A stretch of 64,000 bases of DNA from Echiichthys vipera. Its lineage: Eukaryota > Chordata > Actinopteri > Perciformes > Trachinidae. The position numbers were made by a program, and so were the translations under genes. The notes beneath the pieces are model-generated. The model was not told the DNA's origin and did no database searches. It saw only the letters and a program-made list of their open reading frames with translations. Of this stretch, positions 14,098-28,337 are shown piece by piece. The DNA is taken from contig OY829656.1 of the NCBI GenBank assembly GCA_963691815.1, forward strand, positions 13,719,476 to 13,783,475, written 5' to 3'. The first letter of the stretch is position 1, and each line of letters starts with the position of its first letter.

Positions 14098-17000
14098 CTG
14101 CAGAGAAAAATAGAAAGGTATGGTGAAACTGTTAAGCACAAAAACTAGAAGATGTTCTACAGTTTTGTTTAGGGCATTTTTTCCAGCACGTTCTAAAAAA
14201 GATATGGATATCATAGATCTGCTTCGGTTATTGCAAATACTGACAAATAAAGAGGCTAAAACAGTTTTTCAGACTACACAAAGTAGATATCCTCTGAATG
14301 TTCCGTAGATGCGCACACACCACTGCCACTTTTAAGCACATTCCTTCTCCATTCATAAGCCTGTCTAAGGATTTGAAGAATTTTACCAAAAAACTAATTA
14401 GCACTCATCTCAAGAGGCAAAGCTTAGAACAATAGCAATACACTCGTAGGATTGACTGAAGCTAGTCATTGCATAAATGTCTTGGAATCTGCACACACCT
14501 CATTTAATAAACAAGATGATTAACAATTAAGCAAGGGTCTACTGGTGTGTATCTGTAGCACCTGTGACAGCAAAAAGGATGGGACAGAGGAGTTCATCCC
14601 ACTGAGTCCTGAAGCTGCCACCTGTCAATATCCTATAAACAATCCAGACACCAATTGTCACACTGCTTCAGCAGAAACCAGAAGAAGACAATGGCATATG
14701 CCAATTGGAATATTCAACAGCCCATGACAATAGGGATTGAGGGGAACCGCAAGTATACATGTGCACAATTTCTATAAAGCTGGAGACTGATTCGAGAATA
14801 CTGGTGCAAAAGATATTATTGACATCATGGAGATGAAACTCATGTTGTTTTTAAATGTGCTTTATAAATACATTTGATTTCAAAGTCAACTAAATGAGTG
14901 AAATACAATATATGTATACTAAATAACATGGACAATTAGCTGAGAATTGAGAAAACGTGTTGCTGTCCATATTAAATCAGATTAAAAAGGTATTCAGAGG
15001 TTTTATGTTCAACAGCAAATAGTTTTTCATCTTTACCACAAATGCGTACACAGTAGATAGAATACACACATATGCCAGACGCACCTAAATATACAAGAGG
15101 CAGAGAATCTCTTTGAGTCCAAGCTGCCAGCTGGGGACTGCCCATTTAGTCCCGAGTCTTTAAAATATGTCAAGTGAGCTGAAATGAATCATTGTCAAAG
15201 CAAGGGTTACCCATGATTTGTGATATCCCCAGTTGGGAGGCGTGGAATTTGTACAGAAAATTATTTTTTAGAGCCGAAAGGGCGACACACGATTGCCCCC
15301 TGTCTTCTCTTAAGCCTGTCTGAACCTTTTTAGCCAAAAAGGGGCATTGGGAATGTAAAAGTTATCTTGATTGAAAACCAATAAGCTGGGAGTTTGCAAA
15401 ATTTGGAACATAGTCCAGCAGTTTAGTTAATAACTTGTAGTTGTCATGGTTTCTCAATCTTGATCTCGATAGATGTATGGTCATTGTTATCAAGATAACT
15501 CACTTATTGTCCAAAATTGATCAAATTGTTGAACACTACAAAGTATAATCTGAAAAAAAAAAACTTGGCCTGCATTAACTCCATTATCAAACCCCAGCCA
15601 AGTAGGCCTTTATTTTACATCCAATGATGTTTACCTGTTAGAATAAATCATGGGAGCTACTACAGCATACAGTATCTAAGTAATTTTCAATTACTTTCCA
15701 AACAATTCATTCCAGCCAGTCCCAAAGCACAATTCAGAATCACATTCGGCTCTATAAATCCAGTGACAAGTTACACTGGCACCTGATCTGGGACCCGGTA
15801 AATCAATACAACTCTTTTCCATCATTATTCTCTGCCACCTGACAGTGATATGTTGAGATGCCCACAAGACAAACACAAGTATTTATGTTGTGTATTGTGA
15901 ACACTGCTAGGTATTTGTATGATGGCATCCTATAAAAACAAAAAGGTTGGGTTCAGTCCCACCTGAACAGCCCAGGGCACTAAAAATAATGTTAAATCCC
16001 CTCAGCTGAAACTAGTGTGGCATTTCTCTTAAATAATAGTTAACTTGGCACTTCCAAAACGCTAGACTTTGCAGTTCCTCTGTTGCTCTCGGATGTTTTG
16101 TGCCTCAGAGCAGTAAATATAAACAGAGAGAGATGATTACTGTCAGTAAGTACCAGGAGCAAAGGCAAAGAAAATATGTATGTCCATGGTGACTCACAGG
16201 ATGGTAAGCCATTTCTGACTGCCCAACTGGAATATCATAAGAACAAGTGTTGAGACTTTGTACTGCAAGTGAATCTTTCAAAAATGGGTTAGCAAACACA
16301 AATCGATAAACTAGCAACATGATTATTGTGTAATGGCTTGGCAGCTCAGTTTGGTGAAACACCACAATTCCCAAAAAACTGAGTTCCAGAGACACCTTAA
16401 AGGGTTCGGCTGCAATATTACGTTCACGTTCAGCAGAAGTCAGCACACAAAACTGGCCAGGCTGAGAGAGAGAAAAGGTTTTATTCTCCCAGTCGTCATC
16501 TACATACATACCATGAAATTTAAAGATGTATTAAAACATCTATAGTCTGCTTGGAACATTAATGTGTGTATGATGTTTTCTCCACACAAAAAAGGTATAA
16601 TCTTCACATACAATGCCTTGAAAAGGCTCCTACTGCTTCAACCTCATTAAAAATCCCAGAATCTATGAATATGCAAATATTGTTAATTCTTAAAGTTTCC
16701 CAGAATTCACTACAAAATGAGTTGTGATGTCACAAATCATGGGCGCAGCACCACCCTTTAAAATCCAAGTTTTCAATGAGCACAGAGAAACTTTCCACTT
16801 TCTAAGGATGAATGCGAACACAGTCCTGTCTGTCAGATACATTCTGCCCAGTGAAGCTCAAACATCCAACTGAAGGAACAAGAAGAAACACATATTTTTG
16901 AGTGGAGGGGATTTAATATCTTCTCAGGACACAATGTGTGTGTCTGATATGATGACCGGATCCCCATCGGTGAGTCGGGGTCTTTGACGTCAACAATTAA

Positions 17001-17453
17001 CAAGGCCCATTGTCGTCAACAGCTAATTATAACTGGCAAATATACAGCGGTTAAAAGCGTAGTGTTTATAATATTATTGTTGTGTTTGACATGTCAGAGT
17101 GGAAACACGAACCCACAAAGTTGTTCCTATGATGCTCAAGAACCCCAATGTTTTTTTTTTAGCCGTAACGTTAAGTTCACCTGGTCGATAACAACCTGTC
17201 TGGTAAACAGAAATACGTGTTTTTAATGTTATCCTGATTGTGTATCACTTGTTATTATTACTGTGACATGTTAAGCTATGGAGTCCAGCAGTCCGATAAG
17301 TGTTTCGTAGGGCAGCTAACGCTAGCTAGCTCCCAAGCTAATAGTTACCATTAGCATGAATGTCTACTGTTGGCTCGAGGAGAAACAGTTTCATCGGTTA
17401 CACAGTTTCGTTAGAGTGATTTCTTAGCATAGAAGCGGCATTGGTTACTTACG
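14098..17453 (-). other. MICU1: MICU1 intron 1 (between proposed 5'UTR exon and first coding exon)
   Basis: A 3.4-kb non-coding stretch from the proposed GTAAGT donor at 17452 to the TCTGCAG acceptor at 14098. The part nearest the promoter contains GCTAACGCTAGCTAGC and TAACGTTA-type words, which I recall as common in teleost 5' regions. I see no transposon with clear ends and no exon. Confidence 0.6.
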
Positions 17454-17640
17454 TTAATGACAACACTAACACCAGTCAGTTCAAAGGGATAATGTCTTCG
17501 GTGTTTCAGAGTACGTATTTCCCTCTGGTGTCTGCAGAGATGGAGCGCAGCATATACAGCACAGTTCCGTGTTCTCCAACAACCGTGCAGACAGGCAGCG
17601 GGGTGAGGCATCGTCAATGCACCCCGCCCACATGCAGTTC
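17454..17640 (-). promoter_or_regulatory. MICU1: Proposed MICU1 exon 1 (5'UTR) and promoter region
   Basis: Inference. Because the first coding exon begins one base before ATG at a splice acceptor, MICU1 must have an upstream non-coding exon. The best minus-strand donor upstream is ...CATTAAC|GTAAGTAACC (exon end 17453). It lies beside a locally GC-rich segment (about 17,530-17,720) in an otherwise AT-rich region, compatible with a CpG-type, TATA-less housekeeping promoter. The upstream boundary is a guess. The overlapping plus-strand frame is not supported as a gene. Confidence 0.45.
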
Positions 17641-17689
17641 AGCCGGGCTTCCTCCGCTTCACCACGGCCGGGCTCAGAGGCGATTCTAG

Positions 17690-18075
<386 letters not shown>

Positions 18076-19325
18076 CAGGGGTAAGCAGCCCCTCTGGCTG
18101 GGGGAGGCATTCATTTATTGTCACACATTTTATGTCATTTCATCATTAGCACAGTGTCTCACCATAATTGAGAGCTAAATTATATTATTATAATGGTGAT
18201 CATGAAAAGACAAAACAACAGGTTATATGAAGAGAATTACTTTTAAATGTTGGAAAAAATGGCCATGGTTCCCTAAACAACACAATTGATCTATATCAAT
18301 TCAATCTGATGGTACTGACTAGCCTACAAACTGAAATCAGAATGAAAAAGGCCAAGGGTGAACAGATTACACACAAACTGCAAGACAATGATGGTGTTAG
18401 CATGAAGGGCCTGTATACAAATATTAAATGTCATAGCCTATTTTTCAGATCAGATCATTATTATATACAAAATAGGTACGATTAGAAACCGATAATAGCC
18501 TAGCATAAGTTAACATATAGAATATTTAGAATCTCAATAAGGTTTGAATGACGATTTGGTAATTTTTTAAATACACATTAACAGCTTTGGTAGTTTTATT
18601 TGTAATTTGAAAAAAAATAACATTTATTTCATTAACATTACTGAATTGCACTGGGAGATAGTTATCAGCCATGTATACAGAGCTCCAGTAGGCTATAAAA
18701 ATGTATCAAAGCTAAATGACTTGCCCATTTCAGTGGGCCACTTGTAATTGTTGCCTTGAATACATATTTGCTGGACAGAATACATAATGTAAAAGTTAAA
18801 GCTGGAGAGCTGCATAGTCGACTTGAGATGTGTCATAGACGACTGCAGGTTGCAGGGACTTGTCACATCAAATGAAAGTGCAGGTCAAACGTCTGCTTGA
18901 TGTAAAGGGACTACAATGTTAATAAAGTAAAGATAGAATACAGTGCTTATCCCTTATATTAGATTTCTTATGCATACTCATATTCCTAGCAGTCAGCAGT
19001 TTAACAAAACTGATATACAGTAAGACGGAACAGTTTCTCATTGCCGTTGACAAGACACACATTCTGAGAATGATCATTTGACACTGTGAAGTTGTATTCT
19101 CATTGATCAAACCCAACCTGATCATACATAGCCCTTAGCTCACGAACACACCTGTACACACAATGCAATCTCAAACACATGCATGCAATCAGACCAGTAA
19201 ATGCACATTTTTACATGCTTTAAAGGCGGGATGAGGCAAGTTGGAAACACCCATAAACTTTCTTTGCTCAGTGTGTCTGGGACTTCTCTTTAAGCATGTT
19301 GTTTATAACAACACATTTCCTTTGT

Positions 19326-19904
19326 CTGTGGTGGCAGAAGTATCCCACTATTCTACTCGATTACTTGCTGAAAGTAGCAATAGTGTAGAAACACTCAAAT
19401 ACTAAAAGTTCTCAATTCAAAACTTTACTCAAGCAAAAATACAACAGTAGTGGCATCAAAATACATTTAAAGTAACTAAAGTGCAAGTATATGCAGAATG
19501 GCCCATTTAAGGATAGTGCGCACAACATTATTGGATTCTGCTGTAAGTACTGTGTGTTCATCACTTTAATGTTGCAGCTGGTAAAGATGGGGCTAGTTTA
19601 ATTACTTTTCATACTGCTGGGTAGCTTGTGAACTTACTCCGGTCATCAACAAAGTCTCATCGTAACTTAGCTTATAGTAATAGATCATAATATATTATTT
19701 GATTATAGGACTATTTCATATCATTAATCTGAATCCACAAAGTAATGACTAATGAGTTAAGTAATTAAATATAGTGGAGGAAAAAAGTACAATAGTTGCC
19801 TCTGAAATGCAGCAGATGAAAATACTCAATTAAAGTACAAGTACCGCAAAATTGTACTTAGGTACAGTACTCGAGTAAATGTACTTCTTTATTTTCTACT
19901 ACTG
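19326..19904 (-). mobile_element. Non-autonomous hAT-like element (CAGTGGTGG / AAGTAC type)
   Basis: Read on the minus strand, the right end begins CAGTAGTAGAAAATAAAG and continues with the AAGTACATTTACTC...TGTAC..AAGTACAATTTTG pattern of a very common fish repeat. The left end begins CTGTGGTGGCAGAAGTA and continues into AAACTTTACTCAAG and TGCAGAATGGCCC, which are also typical of that family. The two ends form imperfect inverted repeats around about 580 bp with no transposase. Flanking 8-mers do not match well, so the insertion is old. Family assignment is from memory of teleost repeats. Confidence 0.75.
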
Positions 19905-22900
19905 CTTTTAATGTCGGCCCACGTTGGTAGATTAATGACTCTTAAGTTACAGAATGTACACCAATCTGTACTTTGCTGTATCAGATCATCAAATTCTCAT
20001 GATACTTTTGGTGCTATGCGTAATGGCAGGAGGTTTAATGGCTTTGGATTGGTTCAAATTGTACAAAATGTTTCTCCTTTGATCCTTCATGATATATGAA
20101 GAGTAAGGAGAATATGATGTAATGCATTTAGAAACAGAACACTATCCTAAGAATTGGACCAGAATATAAGCATTCTGTCAATATATTCAGTACAACTATT
20201 ACAATAACATATGGACATGTGGTCAAAAAGGTCAGGGGAATCTTCGGTGAGCTTGTTTGCTATTTCATAGTTTCCTCACAGTGTAATGTTTTCATGAAGT
20301 TTCAGTAATATTGATGGAATCATTGTTAGCACTTTGATATAAAATACACACATTGCAACTAATATCTCAGTTTCTCCTCTATTACAAATGACTATCTATA
20401 CCAATCTCTTTTCCTGCCATCTTTTATTAAAACGGTTTAATACCTCCTCCTCCTCACTCGCTCCCTCTTTCTCTTCATCCTTTTTTAATAAGGTAGGCTA
20501 CTTAACTGTGCCTGCAGCCCTCCAGTGCAAGGTTCATTAGTGCGAGTCATTTATCACAAGAACCACACAATATGTAATTGTCAACTATTGAAATTTCTTA
20601 TTGAATTTGAATAGCTTTACAACAGTAATAACCTCAGCATGGTCTCTAGGTGTCCATAATGGCAGTGCTTATTTTTTTAATGCGAAGCCATTCATCTTGT
20701 TCATAAACGGTATGTCAATTTTTTAATGTTCTCATGAATATGTATAACACAAGGCAAATCAGCTCTTAAAATATCTCCAAAACACTACGAATCACCCTAA
20801 AGTTCAGCCCTCTGTAGGTACACACCAAAAATACACACTATATGCACATGACACATTTGACCGTCATGCAAAATACATACATAAATAATCATTCTGAAGA
20901 GGTTGGAAAGGAATAGCTGATAAACAGCTCATGACTAGAGTGTTTTTAGATCTGTCACTGCGGTCATGGTGTAGGGTTCAGTGTTCTGAAGCTATTGGGA
21001 TCAGCTAACTGTTGTGTAAACCGTAAATGAAACAACACGTCTTTCTCTTACTTAAGTTTCCACTCTGACTTCAGTACTTCCCATTTGTCTGACTTAATTC
21101 GGGTTGAAGGTTATGCATATAAGGTAACTGTTTACCCTGCAGCCTTCGTGTTGCATTGCAACAGAAATCCAAACAACAGCATTGCATACCGATTACATCC
21201 ATCCTGCCATTGTGGCAGTGCGAAGGTGGAGCAGGAGATAAGACAAGTCTGCAGAGAAGCCTCCCCTGCTCAACTGTTTCCAGTGCATAATGACAGTGTT
21301 GCTGTGCACTGTGACTTGTGTAAGAGGGTGTCTCACCGTAGAGTTCTACTCTAAGAACACACTTGTATGTTTCAAATCCATATGGGAGGGCTGGCTTTCT
21401 GTGTTTCTGTGCACCCAAGATAAGTCCCAGCTGAGCTGCTTTGCAGAGTGAAAACTATGGTGAAACTTGATCCACAAGCTGTACCTCTTTATAATGATGA
21501 CAGATGGCTGAGGTAAAGACCTGCAGACAATAGCAGGATCCAGTTTCAGCAGTCATATGTATATTGCTGTGTTAGCGAGTAAGCAAGAAAAGAAAGTCAG
21601 TGTACATTGCCTAATTAGGTTTGTGTTTACATGATGTAGTATCTGCTTGGTGGTGTGATGCAATATAAGTTACACACCCACGCATGCTTGCTTTGGGCAT
21701 TACCTTTTCCGTAGACCCATGGGAGTGGCTATTTCATGCTGCTAGGAGACATTTCCGTCATGCACAGACATGCACGCACACACATATGCACTCAGGCATT
21801 CATGCGCACCTCTTCTTGTACTCAATTCACTCATCTCTGACCTTGAGATATGGGTGCGGGGAGTTTTTAAGAGCAGTTATGTCTCTTAAAGTGTCAGCAG
21901 AGATTATATTTGAATTTTAAAATTGTAGATTACTTTCAATTTGCCATGTTCAAATTGAATTCCTAATGTTTGAAACTGGAGTATATGAGGCATAGTTAGA
22001 AATGATACAATGTCTTGTATCTGAACTGTTACTATCCATCTTTATAGTGGGAAATTGCTGATTCTGTATTTTTATATTTCACGCCGTTGGTACTATTTTT
22101 TTGTGTAATTACTTACATTCTTTATATGTATATTAAAGTGTTTTTGTTTTTCATGAATGCTGTCAAATATGCACAGGAAAAGTAAGGTGAGTAGATATTG
22201 AATAGATACATGCTGTAATTATTAAGCATAGTCTGTAGCTCACATTGGGATTCAACAATCTCAGATATTGAGGCTTGGTAATTGCCCTTCATATCGCTTT
22301 TTTTATGAGCTGATTACACTGATTCGACATTGTGGCTAAATCATGCAAAATTTCACATAACTTAAATGGCTTTTCACCTTACCACAGCTTCGTTTGTTTA
22401 CAATGCTGACACATCATGTGCACACACTGCCATGGTACAGTTACAGCAGTACTGTAAAGGTTTGTGTAAACCACACAAAGGTTCACTTTGTGAATCGATG
22501 CAGCCTTGAGGCCTTGAGCAGCTCCTTTTCCATGGTTGAGAATTTGCATTTAAATTGCATCGCCCACACAGCCTGATGCACTGCACCTGAAGAAGTGCAG
22601 AATGAACTGGGATGAAAGCTGAAGCAATGACACATTACTACTGCATTTCACAAACAAACAGCTGACAAGCCCAATCAACAACAAAACAACCAAATCTCTA
22701 TTTCATCATATCATTTCTTATTTATCTATTTTCGTATTACAGTATCTAAAGCTTGAGTCATCATATGTTATCATCTGGATTACTACAGTGAAAGTTACAG
22801 AACATGTTTTCTCTTTACGATTCAAGAGATCGTGCATATTATATGGTTTCACCTTTGACCAATACAGGTGTGGCAGGTGGCATTATATGACAGGCTTGGT

Positions 22901-23458
22901 CAAAGATTAAAGAGAACATGTTACATTCCACTAAGGGGAGTCTCCTTGACATTCATTGACCGAACAGGCCCATTACCACTCCTTTTACCAACATTTGCAG
23001 TGGTTGAGTGATTCTGGAGAAAACAAAATGTCTGACTGCTTACCTTCTTGTTCTGCTTATTTGGGGACAGAAAGGCCGGAATGCAGTAAAATGTTTGCAC
23101 ATCATAAAGTAGCCCATGCTGTTTAAAAGGCGCTGAGGATCAGTGCTAATAGATTTCATCCTGGCTGCTCTTTTGGGACATAGTCACAAGAGGGACTGAA
23201 GGACAAGCTAATATTAGACACAGTTATATAGATGGTGGTGGTAATCTGCCAAGATGTCGCCAAATAACAAAGACACATTAGGACAAGGTATATCGTTGTT
23301 GAGTTTTGATACTTTCACTTTAGTTATAAAGCACCTCAACCTGCTATATAATAAGAAAAGAAATCTCGCTTTTTTACAAAAATGGACCATAGAGTTAATG
23401 ATTCTTTTTGTATAGCAATCCCTTGTAATAACTCAGCAGGGACTTTAAAGACAAATTG

Positions 23459-23598
23459 AGGGGTGGTAGCTCACCTGGTAGAGTGAGTGCCCCACGTAGA
23501 CTGAGTTCTAGACAGTGGGCGGGTTTTGAATCTCACCTGTGGCCCTTTGCTGCATGTCATCCCCTCTCTATGTGATACAGGCATTAAAAGGCCAAAAA
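23459..23598 (+). mobile_element. tRNA-derived SINE
   Basis: The 5' part has a degenerate tRNA-like A box (GGTAGCTCACCTGGTAGAG) and, about 50 bases on, a B-box-like GGGTTTTGAATCTC. It is followed by GGCCCTTTGCTGCATGTCAT and CCCCTCTCT, which I recognise as the body of a tRNA-derived SINE widespread in percomorph fish. It ends near an A-rich stretch. It is too diverged to be a functional tRNA: no acceptor stem pairing or intact cloverleaf is visible. Confidence 0.8.
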
Positions 23599-24189
23599 GA
23601 AATGATGAATGAGATGGAAAAAAGTAACTCAATAGCCCACTGAGTTTATGGTGGTATGTTTTAATCGCCTGTATTTATTTCACTGTTGGGAGTGATAGCT
23701 GTGTGTGTGGTAGGCATGAGGGAAGACCTGTTATTTATTTTGTTTCTTAAAATGATCTCCCACGCACTATGATACTTTCTATCACATCACTGTTGGGTTC
23801 ACCTCATTTATCTTGCGTCATTCTACCACACAGATGATGAGACTAGAGATTGTAGTGGAGATAGCATGGTAACAAGAAGCCCTGACTTCATTCTTCTGTC
23901 ACTCTGTGTTTGAGATCAATGAAGGGAAATGTGGGCTTGTGAAATCGCACTTTTACTTATTTGACTTTTCAAATACACCACTCTGAGAGTCACTGTCCTA
24001 TCATAACATGGTATTTAGGTATTTGCACACGTACGTATGATAATCCCACTGATGACCTTCAATAGCTGAGTGATCGATGTTAATATTGTTGCGACGAATG
24101 ACAGCCTGTGCGCGTTTGTTTTGAATTAGCCAGCACGAAAAAAAAGTGGTTTGTCTTTGCATACTGGTGCAACACTGGGCATGTGTATG

Positions 24190-24299
24190 AAGCCGTGTAG
24201 CCCAGCCCAGCGAACCCGCCCACCACCCTCCCTCTTCCCTTCGGTGCGTCTCGGTCCGCCCGCAGCAGTCTCCTTCCCCGGCGAGGTTTCACTACAGAG
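24190..24299 (+). promoter_or_regulatory. MCU: MCU proximal promoter / 5'UTR
   Basis: A GC-rich segment directly upstream of the MCU start codon with GC-box-like CCCGCCC and TCCGCCCGC motifs and no TATA box, standing out against AT-rich flanks. The transcription start cannot be fixed from sequence. The bases before ATG (ACAGAG) give a purine at -3 and the next base is G, a good Kozak context. Confidence 0.6.
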
Positions 24300-24416
24300 A
24301 TGGCTGCGAAAGTGTGCAGATCAGTACTCCTGTTGTCCCGGAGCAGCGGAGCGGTGGCCGGCAGCCTCCCCGCACTTGTTGTCTCTTCACGGCGACACCA
24401 TCAGCACATAAGACCG
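24300..24416 (+). CDS. MCU: MCU, coding exon 1 (mitochondrial presequence)
   Basis: MCU is the pore-forming subunit of the inner-membrane mitochondrial calcium uniporter. This 39-codon exon starts MAAKVCRSVLLLSRSSG, the vertebrate MCU N-terminus (MAA..RS.LLL..), and ends RRHHQHIRP at a consensus CCG|GTAAGT donor, phase 0. It has no acidic residues and several Arg/Lys/His, as expected of a cleavable mitochondrial presequence. Head-to-head placement with MICU1 supports the call, since the two genes are adjacent and divergent in human. Longer frames overlapping this exon are in other phases and are not genes. Confidence 0.93.
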
Positions 24417-24864
24417 GTAAGTCCCAGGACGTCTAGTGCGCACAGGGGAGAGGTGTAGCTATAGGACCGGCGGGGCAGGCAGGCTGGACCAGAGAGAGGG
24501 AGAGAGAGAGAGAGAGAGGAAAGCGGCGGTGGCGCGGCTGCTGGGGCTTGCTAAGGAAGTAAAGCTAACTAGCCTCAAGATTTTTTTTCACGTCTTTTCT
24601 TCATATTTTGTGTTTACACGGAAAGGGGAGATGAGTCATGAAATGTATCCCAACCCGGTGCCGTATGGTTGTTTTAACCCATAGTGGGACGTGGAGCTTT
24701 GACAGGCAATGCAGGTTTTTTTTGGAGCCCCGGTTGAAGCCCATCAACACCCCTCTGGCGCTGCCCCGCCGTCTACTGTACAGTCTTCACACACTCTGCT
24801 CTGCTTCCACATATAGAAGCTTCATATACCGCTCCCGTCCTTCAACTTTGCAGGCATATCTTTT

Positions 24865-24992
<128 letters not shown>

Positions 24993-25765
24993 AATGCGAT
25001 CCCGTCTTTAAGGTGTGGGGTTTGTTTCTGCAGTAGATGTTTGCATTATGTTATGTGCTGTTGCAATAAGGATGTTTGGTGTGTGTGCGTGAGAGAGAGC
25101 ATATTTTAAGGCGGCAGCTTCAGTAAGGGGGTTTGGTTGACAGTCCATGACCGATGCTTTCCCCCTCATCTCTTTGCTCCCTATACATGGTGTGTGAAAC
25201 TGCAGCGTCTGGTGTGTTGTTGGTGCAGCAGCAGCAGCAGAAACTCAGAATAATGAACGTCTACCCATGAGCTATAGAGGGGAACAGTTGTGTGCTGCTG
25301 AGAGAGGGAATGACAGAGATACTCACTGTTTATTCACACACACACACACACACACAAGAATTCACAGAAACATGGAAGCCCACACTTGGATGATGTCAGA
25401 CTCCAGCCAGCCTGCTGTTTTTCTGTCCCCTCCCTGTGACTGTTAACTCCAGTCAGATGGGAGATTCCTGGGTTTTCCTGCAAACCGATGCAGCTCCACT
25501 GTAACAAAACGTAAAGCCTCAAAATTGCTCGATATAAGCGGAAGGGAAATTGTGCTTACAAAACTGTGTACTGCAATAGTTGCACATCTCGTTACTGCCC
25601 CTGTGACCCACTCCCTCTGCTGGAACCACTCTGAGCCTTTTACGGCAGGCAGCTGAGGTGAGGTGCAGGATGGGCTTGAATACGAAAGAATGAGGAAGTC
25701 GTTGCAGCTCAGGGCAGAATGGTCCCTTCACTATAGAAATACTGCTGTGAGTTTTCTTTTACCAC

Positions 25766-25799
<34 letters not shown>

Positions 25800-27734
25800 A
25801 TGTATTTGTCTTGTGATCACCTTTCGCTCTTTCTTGTGTTTTTGCTTTCTCACGTCTCATCCCTTATTCAAACACTCGCACACTTGCCACAGGCCATGTG
25901 GAATTAAATGAGGCTTCTCTTCCTGTGAAACAGGCCAGCGTGGAGGTTAAGTAGCTGTCAGAATAGACTCACTTGGTCTCCACACTGTCCCCTCTGCTGT
26001 CCCCCATTGTGAACTATCACAACAGAACACACTGTGAAGAGGTAATAATCTCCCCTCTTCTAAAACACGTAGGCCTTTTTAAACCTTAAATGATTTATCA
26101 GGGGGAGTTGCGTCTCACCATGTCTCAGCAGGGTTGGCCATAATACGTTTTTATTTTATTTCAGTCTTCATTGGTTGTAGTTTTGTTTGCCCGTCATATG
26201 TTGTCTTCGTCCATCAAAGCTCTGCTGCAGCAGCTCAGAACGTGGGCCCGGTATCGCGTGACTGTCACGCTTCTGTGCTCATCTGTGAGTCTTCACTGCA
26301 TTGGGAACTCTCTGTTTCTAGTCTTGTGTAAAGCTGCAGTGGGGACACATACTTATGAGTTGCCCGTCATTAAGCAGCAGTGTCTGTTAGCTGGACACGT
26401 ATCTCAAAAGACACAAATATGCTGGTGGGAGCTCCGTTTCAAGCAGTGAACAGACTGACTGCTGCTTCCATAACGTGGTGCAGACATGATGGGTCAACTC
26501 TCCAGGGATGCAAAAGCAGACTGGGCTCCAGGGTTCACATTTAAACCTGCACCAGATTACTATTGAGTCAGCTGTCATATAAAATGTTGGCAGGGGAGTT
26601 GAGTCATTGTAAATAAACAGTCCTTGTAAAAGGGTTTTAGATCACAGGTTGAGGAAGTTGAGGTCACTAGTATGAGCACGCTGAGTTAATATCTCCGTAT
26701 GTTGTGTCTAAAATGTAGGATGAGCTAAAAAATAAAAAGTACAAGAAAAATCCAAATCCTCTATTCTTTGGTAATTTCTTCCGATTTCAGTCGACGTGTT
26801 CATTAAAGTGGAGCAGTTGGTGGCTGTTCTCTTTGAGGCCAGAGGGTCGTAGCCTGCTCTTGGCTTTTAATCCAATCAGTGTAGGAGTAAACTAATTTAT
26901 CCCTGCTGCCTTCACGGGCTCAGTACTGAAGTTATCCGGATTAGTGTGATAAGAGAGTGACTGTCAGTTTGTGGCTGTTAGAAAGGTGATAAGATGGTTG
27001 AACGATTGATAAACCCGTCCACACTGGCAGTTTCATTAATGTAATCCTGGCCTTTATTTATGGGCAAACTGCTTTCTAAATCTATTTATATATATCTGAC
27101 TGAGAGTAGAAATAGGCGGATTATATGGAGGACAAAACATTTTACTTCATTGTCACATTACCTGTCATTCATTCAGGCTAATTAATGATTTTATTCTTCA
27201 CTTCGTAGTCTGATGATTGACAGATGTATGGCCCTCTCCCGTATGGAAAATAAGTAATGGCATTTCAGTGCTAAAGCTGAATTTGTTGTTATGATATGAG
27301 AGGTTCATTATGACCACCTGCATGTCTGTTCTCAGATCTTATCATACCATGCCTGGTCTGGGAGAGGAATCTTAGTAATTTTGGCCAGTGGCGCAGCTGC
27401 ACTGTTCCATCTTTTCATTGATATTGGATGCCTATCTGTACAGAGAGGCCATTTTAATGTGCATGAAGTGTAGTTTCGAGGGTTTTCTGTAGTGGGTGAG
27501 AAAATTGATTGTTTTCCTGCGGGGTTTCATACACTCTTGCTAGGCTATTCGAGGCAAAGTGATAAGATAGAATTTCAGTTGGTCAAAGATATTATTACAA
27601 AAAGTATTGATTTTTTTTGAATGGATCCATTCAGTCCATATACTATGCCATATCCCTGCCATCCTGCTCTTTACATGCTTACATTTTCCACTTCACTATA
27701 CTGTATATACTGGCACCTACAGTATACCAGCTAT

Positions 27735-28337
27735 TAGGGTTTTCACGATTCTATAAATCCAGGATTCTATTAGACTTCTGATTTTAAAGTCACGATTTGA
27801 TTACATTTTTGCCATTGTTAGACTATGGAGTGTTTATTCATAACGATCAACGGATCATTTATTTTATACAACTGTCATTCACATTTTTAAACTCATTTTA
27901 TAAAGGGACCATGTGCAACATTCAGAACATTAAAAGAGCAGTGAAAGAATATTTGCTACATAAATATAGTGTAATAATGGTGTCCTGAGCAGAGAATGAA
28001 GTCACTCTCCCTATGTGTGTGTCGTAATCTGAGTTTCTCTGTTGTTTGTTTTGATGGACGGTCGAGCAGTACATGCCTGTTAGTGCACGTGGCTGTGAAA
28101 AAATATTATTTCGTATACTGGGGTGAGAGCAGTGGGGAGGCAATCCCAGCCCACTTTTAGTAAAGCTCCTTTTAAGAAGACATTGAATCAAATGTGATAT
28201 AACCGCCATATTTCTTTGGAATGTACTGTACCACACTAAGGCCATATGATCCAATTTTACCAATTTATTTAATTGCCGATCTTGATTTTCGATCCATTTT
28301 CGACTGATTAATGAGAATTGAAATTGTGACACCCCTA
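27735..28337. mobile_element. Non-autonomous hAT-like element with TAGGG..TCAC termini
   Basis: The left end TAGGGTTTTCACGATTC and the reverse complement of the right end, TAGGGGTGTCACAATTTC, are imperfect inverted repeats about 600 bp apart. The adjoining octamers CCAGCTAT and CTCGCTCT agree at 5 of 8 positions, possibly a decayed 8-bp target duplication. No transposase remains. The right terminus recurs at 5534. Confidence 0.6.

Noticed and set aside
23459..23530. Possible functional tRNA gene
   Set aside because: A and B boxes are degenerate and no cloverleaf pairing is intact; the downstream body marks it as a SINE.
24151..24411. 86-codon frame overlapping MCU exon 1
   Set aside because: Different phase from the recognisable MAAKVCRSVLLL product; a shadow frame of the GC-rich first exon.
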